This document shows, piece after piece, positions 6,336 through 11,244 of a DNA stretch of 11,244 bases. The notes under the pieces are model-generated. The model saw only the letters and a program-made list of their open reading frames with translations, ran no database searches and was not told the origin of the DNA. The position numbers and the translations under genes are program-made. The stretch comes from Desulfobacteraceae bacterium. Its GTDB lineage: Bacteria > Desulfobacterota > Desulfobacteria > Desulfobacterales > Desulfosarcinaceae. Every line of letters begins with the position of its first letter. Position 1 is the stretch's first letter. The stretch is from assembly GCA_027025615.1 (NCBI GenBank), contig JALVQM010000374.1, positions 1-11,244 of the forward strand, in the 5' to 3' direction.

Positions 6336-8564
6336 TCAGGCGATGTTTGCCCGGCGTGGATTGTCTGCTGGCTTGTTTTGCCCGGATTTGCAGCCGGCAA
6401 GTTCGGCCTTTTCTCTGTTCGATACCTGGTGAGTGATTGTTGCCGGGCTTGTTTCCGGTCGTTTTTCAATTGGTTCCAGGCGAAAGGTTTTGCGCAGGGC
6501 GTATTCAGCCTGCTTGCCGTCGTTCCATTGCTTGACCGGTCGCAGGTAGCCCACGACCCTGGAATAAATTTCGGTTTCCCGGTCGCAATAGGCACAGCGA
6601 GGCTGTTCGCCGTTAAGGTAGCCATGCTCAGTGCAGACACTGAAGGTCGGGGTCAAAGTGAAATACGGCAGGTGATAATTTGTTGCGACCTTACGTATCA
6701 AGTTTTTGACTGTCTCGATATCGCCCACCTGTTCACCCAGGAAAAGGTGCAGGACGGTTCCTCCGGTATACTTTGTCTGCAGCCTGTCCTGGAGCTGGAG
6801 GGTTTCGAAAATATCATCTGTGTAATTGACCGGCAATTGTGTCGAGTTGGTGTAATAGGGGGCCGATCCTTTACGGTATTCCTCTTCGTTGGCGCAGGTT
6901 ATTTGCGGGTAACGCTGCTTGTCGATCATTGCCAGGCGGTAAGAAGTTCCTTCGGCCGGGGTTGCTTCAAGGTTGAAAATGTCTCCGGTCTGATCCTGGT
7001 GGCGTCCCAGGGTTTCCCGGATAAAGTCCATTACCTTCAAGGCAAAAGCCTGGCCTTCCACCGTGCCTATATCCTTGTTGATGAAGTTAAGGCAGGCCTC
7101 GTTCATTCCGATTATACCGACGGTTGAAAAATGATTCTTCCAGTACAGGCCGGTCGCCTGCTTTATTTCCCGGAGGTAAAAGCGTGAATACGGGTAAAGA
7201 TTTTTCTCGGTGAACTGCTCCAGCACCTTGCGCTTGATCACCAGGCTGTCGACGGCCAACCGGATGTTTTCTTCAAGCATGGAAAAAAAATCATTCTCAT
7301 TTTCAGCCAGGTAGCCGATCCTGGGCAGGTTGACGGTAACCACACCAATGGAGCCGGTCAGGGGATTGGCCCCGAAAAGTCCGCCGCCACGTTTCATCAA
7401 CTCGCGGTTGTCCAGGCGCAGACGGCAGCACATTGAACGCGCGTCTTCAGGAGACATATCTGAATTGATGAAGTTTGAAAAGTAGGGGATTCCGTATTTA
7501 CCCGTCATTTGCCAGATAAGATCCAGGTTGGGATTGTTCCAGTCGAAGTCGGCGGTTACATTGTAGGTCGGAATGGGGAAAGTGAAAACCCGCCCCTTGG
7601 CGTCTCCGGCCATCATGACTTCGGCGAAGGCCCGGTTGATCATGTCCATTTCAGCCTGGAACTGGCAGTAGGTCATGTTGTCTATGGTGCGGCCGCCATG
7701 GATTACCGGGTGGTCCCTGAGGGTTGACGGTATGCACAGGTCCATGGTGATGTTGGTGAACGGAGTCTGAAAACCGACCCGGGTGGGGATGTTGATATTG
7801 AAAACGAATTCCTGAATGTCCTGGCGGACCTGCTGGTAATTCAGGTTGTCAAAACGCACGAAGGGCGCCAGCAGGGTGTCAAAATTTGATAGAGCCTGAG
7901 CACCGGCAGCTTCGCCCTGAAGGGTATAGAAAAAGTTTACGATCTGTCCCAGGGCCGAGCGCAGGTGTCTGGGAGGTGCGCTTTCAACCTTGCCTTCCAC
8001 TCCCTTGAAGCCTTTCAGGAGAAGATCTTTCAGGTCCCAGCCCACGCAGTAGACCGAAAGCAGGCTTAGGTCATGGATATGCAGATCCCCGCTCTTGTGG
8101 GCTTTGCGGATTTCAGGGGGATAGATCTTGTTGAGCCAGTATTCCGAGGTGACGTCAGAAGAGATGTAGTTGTTCAGTCCCTGGAGGGAATAGCACATAT
8201 TACTGTTTTCTTTTATCTTCCAGTCCAGCTTTTGGATGTAGTGATCCACAAGGTCTATGTTAGCCTCGGTTGCGATGCGCCGGAGCTGGGCATGCTGCTC
8301 ACGGTACAGAATATATGCCTTGGCGGTGGCGTGAAAAGGCGAATCCAGCAGCACTCTTTCTACGATGTCCTGGATCTCCTCCACCTCAGGCAAGGGGCCG
8401 ATACGCAGTTCGTGGGCCAGGGTCAGGACCCTGAGAGTTAGCTTGCGGGCCTCCCGATATTCGAACTCTCCGGTTGCTTTGCCGGCCTTGGCAATGGCCG
8501 CGGTAATTTTTGCGGGATCGAAATCAACAATCCTTCCATCACGTTTTTTTATCTGTTCGAACAA
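6336..8564 (-). CDS. nrdD: Anaerobic (class III) ribonucleoside-triphosphate reductase
   Basis: A 742-residue glycyl-radical enzyme that reduces ribonucleoside triphosphates under anaerobic conditions. Residues 1 to about 95 form an ATP-cone domain (KRDGRIVDFDPAKI at the start), the allosteric site that senses ATP/dATP. The catalytic barrel carries C379-C380 (SMCCRLRLD), one of which should be the thiyl-radical cysteine. Near the C-terminus a zinc-site-like segment has C644-x2-H647 and C657-x2-C660, followed by the radical loop SRVVGYLRPV with Gly672 as the radical site made by NrdG. Seventy residues follow that glycine, of which the last 40 or so are polar, Lys/Arg/Pro-rich and look unstructured. 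The start is TTG, supported by AAGGAGA seven bases upstream. nrdG follows 12 bases after the stop. Its promoter region carries NrdR-box-like sites shared with the divergent nrdJ. Confidence 0.95.
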   Translation of the reverse strand: MFEQIKKRDGRIVDFDPAKITAAIAKAGKATGEFEYREARKLTLRVLTLAHELRIGPLPEVEEIQDIVERVLLDSPFHATAKAYILYREQHAQLRRIATEANIDLVDHYIQKLDWKIKENSNMCYSLQGLNNYISSDVTSEYWLNKIYPPEIRKAHKSGDLHIHDLSLLSVYCVGWDLKDLLLKGFKGVEGKVESAPPRHLRSALGQIVNFFYTLQGEAAGAQALSNFDTLLAPFVRFDNLNYQQVRQDIQEFVFNINIPTRVGFQTPFTNITMDLCIPSTLRDHPVIHGGRTIDNMTYCQFQAEMDMINRAFAEVMMAGDAKGRVFTFPIPTYNVTADFDWNNPNLDLIWQMTGKYGIPYFSNFINSDMSPEDARSMCCRLRLDNRELMKRGGGLFGANPLTGSIGVVTVNLPRIGYLAENENDFFSMLEENIRLAVDSLVIKRKVLEQFTEKNLYPYSRFYLREIKQATGLYWKNHFSTVGIIGMNEACLNFINKDIGTVEGQAFALKVMDFIRETLGRHQDQTGDIFNLEATPAEGTSYRLAMIDKQRYPQITCANEEEYRKGSAPYYTNSTQLPVNYTDDIFETLQLQDRLQTKYTGGTVLHLFLGEQVGDIETVKNLIRKVATNYHLPYFTLTPTFSVCTEHGYLNGEQPRCAYCDRETEIYSRVVGYLRPVKQWNDGKQAEYALRKTFRLEPIEKRPETSPATITHQVSNREKAELAGCKSGQNKPADNPRRANIA

Positions 8565-8571
8565 TTTTGGA

Positions 8572-8578
8572 TCTCCTT
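8572..8578 (-). promoter_or_regulatory. Ribosome binding site fixing the TTG start of nrdD
   Basis: The minus strand reads AAGGAGA and then seven bases before TTG at 8564-8562. No ATG or GTG in frame is better placed, and the TTG gives the complete ATP-cone N-terminus, so the rare start codon is well supported. Confidence 0.75.
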
Positions 8579-8680
8579 GCCCAAAGAAGTTAAGGTCTTT
8601 GAAGTAAGTGAAAAAATGTAATTGGGAATCTTTTAGGCTTAACAGAACAGGCGACGTACCGCTTCAGGAAATGCAGGGGT

Positions 8681-8709
8681 TAATAATACAACACGTCGCG
8701 GCTTGTCAA
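8681..8709 (-). promoter_or_regulatory. Putative sigma70 promoter of nrdDG
   Basis: On the minus strand a perfect -35 TTGACA (plus-strand 8704-8709) is followed by TATTAT (8683-8688, 15-base spacer) or TTATTA (8681-8686, 17-base spacer). Transcription would start near 8674, leaving a leader of about 110 bases before the TTG start. The nearer NrdR-like box ends five bases upstream of the -35. Confidence 0.45.
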
Positions 8710-8713
8710 CCTA

Positions 8714-8770
8714 AAACAACATATTGTGTTAAATGATGAAATAATAAAACTGGAACACAATATGTAGTGT
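8714..8770. promoter_or_regulatory. Pair of NrdR boxes next to the nrdDG promoter
   Basis: ACACAATATGTAGTGT (8755-8770) fits the known NrdR-box consensus ACACwATATATwGTGT at all but one position by eye. A second site, AAACAACATATTGTGT (8714-8729), matches at about 14 of 16. Their starts are 41 bases apart, close to four helical turns. NrdR is the zinc-finger/ATP-cone repressor of ribonucleotide reductase genes and normally binds paired, helically phased boxes. Location beside nrdD strengthens the call. No nrdR gene is in the window. Confidence 0.7.
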
Positions 8771-8830
8771 GTAAAATAACCGATTAAAGAGATTTTGCCA
8801 AGGACTTTTTGGAAAGGGCCTGGGTTTTTT

Positions 8831-8878
8831 CAACAACATATTGATAATTATTATCACTTGACACCCAAGATGTAGTGT
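8831..8878. promoter_or_regulatory. Second, weaker pair of NrdR-like boxes upstream of nrdJ
   Basis: ACCCAAGATGTAGTGT (8863-8878) matches the NrdR consensus at about 13 of 16 positions and CAACAACATATTGATA (8831-8846) at about 11 of 16. They start 32 bases apart, about three helical turns, as expected for cooperating boxes. A -10-like TATTAT (8849-8854) lies between them without a good -35; if used, transcription would start next to the second box, consistent with repression of nrdJ. Confidence 0.48.
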
Positions 8879-8978
8879 GTCAACAAAACAAGAAGGTCAT
8901 CCAAAAGGCGACTTTGTATTCCAGCCGGTGCCCGCCAGGGCTACCCTGACGGTCGTCAATCCCTGAACCGAACAACCT

Positions 8979-8983
8979 GGAGG
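8979..8983 (+). promoter_or_regulatory. Ribosome binding site for nrdJ GTG start
   Basis: GGAGG lies 11 bases before the GTG at 8995, slightly far, and only three bases before an out-of-frame ATG at 8987. The nrdJ frame is closed by TGA at 8947-8949 and holds no other ATG, GTG or TTG before 8995, so the GTG is the best start. Confidence 0.55.
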
Positions 8984-8994
8984 AATATGCTAAA

Positions 8995-11244
8995 GTGGGG
9001 CAGAAGCGTAAGATAATTGTTACTGAAGAAGGTACCATCGATCTGGAAACCCATGTCTGGGACGAGGTCCGCTTTGGCGCTGCTCTGGCCGACGCCAACA
9101 GGATGGAAGAGCGCCATGCCATGGAAATCAGCCGTTTCATGCGCCAGGCCGTGGAAGAGCTGAACATTCACCGCGTGTCCGCACCGGTGATCGACGAGAT
9201 GCTCAAGGCCAAGCTGGAAGAGTACGGTGTTACCGAGGCGGCGCCTGTGGCTATCAGAAAATCTTTTTTTATCCGCAATGGGCTCAAGCTTTCACCTAAT
9301 GCAGAGCTGGTTTTAAAAAAGCGCTATCTCAAGAAGGATGATCAGGGAAATGTCATTGAGACTCCGGCCGGTATGTTCCGCAGGGTTGCCAGGCATATAG
9401 CGCTTTCTGAGAACAATTACGGGGGCGCTTCAGATGCAGAAAAATACGAAGAGATCTTCTACCGCATGATGACCGATTTTAAGTTTTTGCCCAACTCGCC
9501 GACCTTGATGAATGCCGGCCGGAGCCTGGGACAATTGGCAGCTTGCTTTGTACTGCCGGTGGAAGACAGCATGGAAGGTATTTTCGATGCTCTTAAAAAT
9601 GCAGCTGTGATCCACAAATCAGGCGGAGGTACCGGTTTTTCCTTTTCGCGCCTGCGGCCCAAAAATTCAATGGTGGGAACAACCGGAGGTATTGCTTCCG
9701 GGCCGGTCTCATTCATGAAAATATTCAACACCGCCACCGAACAGGTCAAGCAGGGCGGCACCCGACGGGGGGCCAACATGGCCATTTTGAGGGTTGACCA
9801 TCCGGATATAATGGAGTTTATTCATTGCAAGGCCGAAAACGATGCTCTCAACAATTTCAATATTTCAGTGGCCGTAAGCGATGCTTTTATGGAAGCTGTG
9901 ACAAAGGGTTCGACCTACAACCTGATAGACCCGCGCAACGGCTCTAAAGTAGGTCAACTGGATGCCCGCCAGGTTTACGACGCTCTTGTCCAGCAGGCCT
10001 GGAGCAACGGTGACCCGGGCATTATTTTTATCGATAGGATCAATCGCGATAACCCCACCCCGGCAGTCGGGCAAATAGAGAGCACCAATCCTTGCGGTGA
10101 ACAGCCATTGCTGCCCATGGAAGCCTGCAACCTGGGATCAATCAATCTGGCCAGGTTTGTGACCGGCAACGATGCAACCCCGGAAATTGATTACCCGAAC
10201 CTCAAAGAAGTGGTTTGGAACGCAGTCCGTTTTCTGGACAATACAATTGATGCCTCACGTTATCCTCTGGAGCAAATTGACCGGATGGTCAAGGCCAATC
10301 GTAAAGTGGGACTGGGGGTTATGGGTTTTGCCGATCTGCTTTTCCAGCTGGGCATTCCATACGACAGCGACCAGGCCCTTGCAGTGGCCGGTGAGCTGAT
10401 GGCTTTTATTCAGCAGCAGGCAAGGGCGGCATCGGCAGCCCTTGCCGAACAAAGGGGACCTTTTCCCAACTGGGAAATTTGCACTTACAAGGAAAAGAAC
10501 CTGCATCCTTTACGCAACGCCACTACCACCACCATTGCTCCCACCGGTACCCTTAGTATCATAGCCGGTTGTTCCAGCGGTATTGAGCCTCTGTTTGCCC
10601 TGAGTTTTGTTCGTAACGTCATGGACAATGACCGTCTGGTGGAGGTCAATCCATATTTCGAAAAGGCTATGGCCGGGGCCGGGATGGATAATCCCGAGCT
10701 TATGGATGCGGTGGCCCGCAATGGATCCATCCAATCCATGGAAGAGATTCCGGAAGAATTGCGGCAGGTTTTCGTTACCGCCCATGACGTGGCGCCCCTC
10801 TGGCATGTCCGGATGCAAGCTGCCTTCCAGCAATACACCGACAACGCCGTTTCCAAGACGGTCAATCTGCCCCGCGAGGCTGGAGTGGAACAGGTGCGCG
10901 AAATTTACGATCTGGCGTTTGAACTGGGCTGCAAGGGAGTTACCATATATCGAGATGGCAGCAAGGATAACCAGGTCCTGGCTGTGCCCGCTGCCGGTGA
11001 TGCCAGTCGTCCAACAAGGCCGGTCAAGGAGCGCCCAGAGACTCTTCAGGGTTTTACCACCAAGATCAAAACCGGCTTGGGTCAATTGTACCTTACCGTT
11101 ACCGAGCACGATGGACGACCATTTGAGGTCTTTGCCACAATTGGCAAGTCGGGCCGTTCCACCACCGCCAAGACAGAGGCCATCGGTCGCTTGGTTTCCC
11201 TGGCCCTGCGTTCCGGGGTGGAAGTTTCAGAGATAGTGGACCAG
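8995..11244 (+). CDS. nrdJ: Adenosylcobalamin-dependent (class II) ribonucleotide reductase, 3' end cut by window
   Basis: An open frame of 750 codons that runs off the right edge. It reduces ribonucleotides using a thiyl radical generated from adenosylcobalamin, so it needs neither oxygen nor a radical subunit. Visible motifs: NSPTLMNAG at 167-175; C184 in LAACFVLP, the likely first redox cysteine; STNPCGEQPLLPMEACNLGSINL with N365, C367 (thiyl cysteine) and E369, plus C378; the phosphate-binding loop APTGTLS at 515-521; and GCKGVTIYRDGSK at 645-657. Residues from about 685 onward resemble the TSCPD domain that ends NrdJ proteins; the final Cys-rich tail would be outside the window. The first 85 or so residues are an extra domain whose pattern recalls a degenerate ATP cone. 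It is transcribed divergently from nrdDG and shares an NrdR-box region. The start GTG is supported by frame limits more than by the ribosome site. Confidence 0.94.
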   Translation, partial: MGQKRKIIVTEEGTIDLETHVWDEVRFGAALADANRMEERHAMEISRFMRQAVEELNIHRVSAPVIDEMLKAKLEEYGVTEAAPVAIRKSFFIRNGLKLSPNAELVLKKRYLKKDDQGNVIETPAGMFRRVARHIALSENNYGGASDAEKYEEIFYRMMTDFKFLPNSPTLMNAGRSLGQLAACFVLPVEDSMEGIFDALKNAAVIHKSGGGTGFSFSRLRPKNSMVGTTGGIASGPVSFMKIFNTATEQVKQGGTRRGANMAILRVDHPDIMEFIHCKAENDALNNFNISVAVSDAFMEAVTKGSTYNLIDPRNGSKVGQLDARQVYDALVQQAWSNGDPGIIFIDRINRDNPTPAVGQIESTNPCGEQPLLPMEACNLGSINLARFVTGNDATPEIDYPNLKEVVWNAVRFLDNTIDASRYPLEQIDRMVKANRKVGLGVMGFADLLFQLGIPYDSDQALAVAGELMAFIQQQARAASAALAEQRGPFPNWEICTYKEKNLHPLRNATTTTIAPTGTLSIIAGCSSGIEPLFALSFVRNVMDNDRLVEVNPYFEKAMAGAGMDNPELMDAVARNGSIQSMEEIPEELRQVFVTAHDVAPLWHVRMQAAFQQYTDNAVSKTVNLPREAGVEQVREIYDLAFELGCKGVTIYRDGSKDNQVLAVPAAGDASRPTRPVKERPETLQGFTTKIKTGLGQLYLTVTEHDGRPFEVFATIGKSGRSTTAKTEAIGRLVSLALRSGVEVSEIVDQ

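Larger units (their letters stand above)
8565..8994. other. Divergent nrdD/nrdJ intergenic regulatory region
   Basis: No coding gene is seen in these 430 bases. The central part (about 8700-8880) is AT-rich and carries the NrdR-like boxes and the promoter candidates described separately. The part toward nrdD is a plain leader of about 110 bases. The part toward nrdJ contains a hairpin (8932-8952: CCG-C-CAGGG, loop CTA, CCCTG-A-CGG, eight pairs with one mismatch) and the ribosome site GGAGG (8979-8983). I see no B12-box or other riboswitch signature. Confidence 0.7.

Noticed and set aside
6378..7127. Plus-strand open frame opposite the 3' half of nrdD
   Set aside because: Shadow of the conserved nrdD coding sequence; no ribosome site or family resemblance.
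8858..8863. TTGACA as the -35 of nrdJ
   Set aside because: No -10-like hexamer lies 16-18 bases downstream (sequence there is TCAACAAAAC), so the perfect hexamer is probably chance.
8881..8994. Possible cobalamin riboswitch before B12-dependent nrdJ
   Set aside because: The leader is only about 115 bases and has no recognisable B12 box or the usual set of conserved stems; the partial GCCGGTGCCCGCC resemblance is too short.

Overview
The window looks like chromosome of an anaerobic sulfate-reducing bacterium of the Desulfobacterota (former Deltaproteobacteria). The main reason is a tmc gene cluster encoding a transmembrane electron-transfer complex known from sulfate reducers. It sits with a PrpE-type acyl-CoA synthetase and with two oxygen-independent or oxygen-sensitive ribonucleotide reductases. 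The family or genus cannot be fixed from sequence alone. There is no mobile element, CRISPR array, tRNA or rRNA.

Layout. Positions 1-3278 (+) hold five closely spaced genes: the 3' end of tmcD (repeat-containing, Trp-rich), tmcC (membrane cytochrome b), tmcB (HdrD/DsrK-like iron-sulfur protein), tmcA (tetraheme cytochrome c3, exported) and a stand-alone response-regulator receiver domain. A 14-bp perfect inverted repeat at 3357-3390 lies between this operon and the converging acyl-CoA synthetase gene (3412-5319, -). A 260-bp gap (5320-5579) carries that gene's likely promoter and a 14-bp palindrome. Then come nrdG (5580-6323, -) and nrdD (6336-8564, -), which form an operon for class III anaerobic ribonucleotide reductase. 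A 430-bp AT-rich intergenic region (8565-8994) carries two pairs of NrdR-box-like operators. The divergent nrdJ (8995-11244, +, class II B12-dependent ribonucleotide reductase) runs off the right edge.

How the genes work together. TmcA takes electrons in the periplasm, for example from hydrogenases. TmcC carries them through the membrane and TmcB is placed to use them on the cytoplasmic side. The synthetase activates propionate or acetate for carbon metabolism. NrdD/NrdG and NrdJ make deoxynucleotides by two mechanisms and appear to share one NrdR-controlled regulatory region.

Most of the window is well explained by known families. The points most worth a second look are the duplicated NrdR operator modules between the two reductases, the ATP-cone-like N-terminus of NrdJ, the receiver domain with a shortened segment before its conserved lysine, and the palindrome over the acyl-CoA synthetase promoter. 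I did not find a convincing undescribed system.
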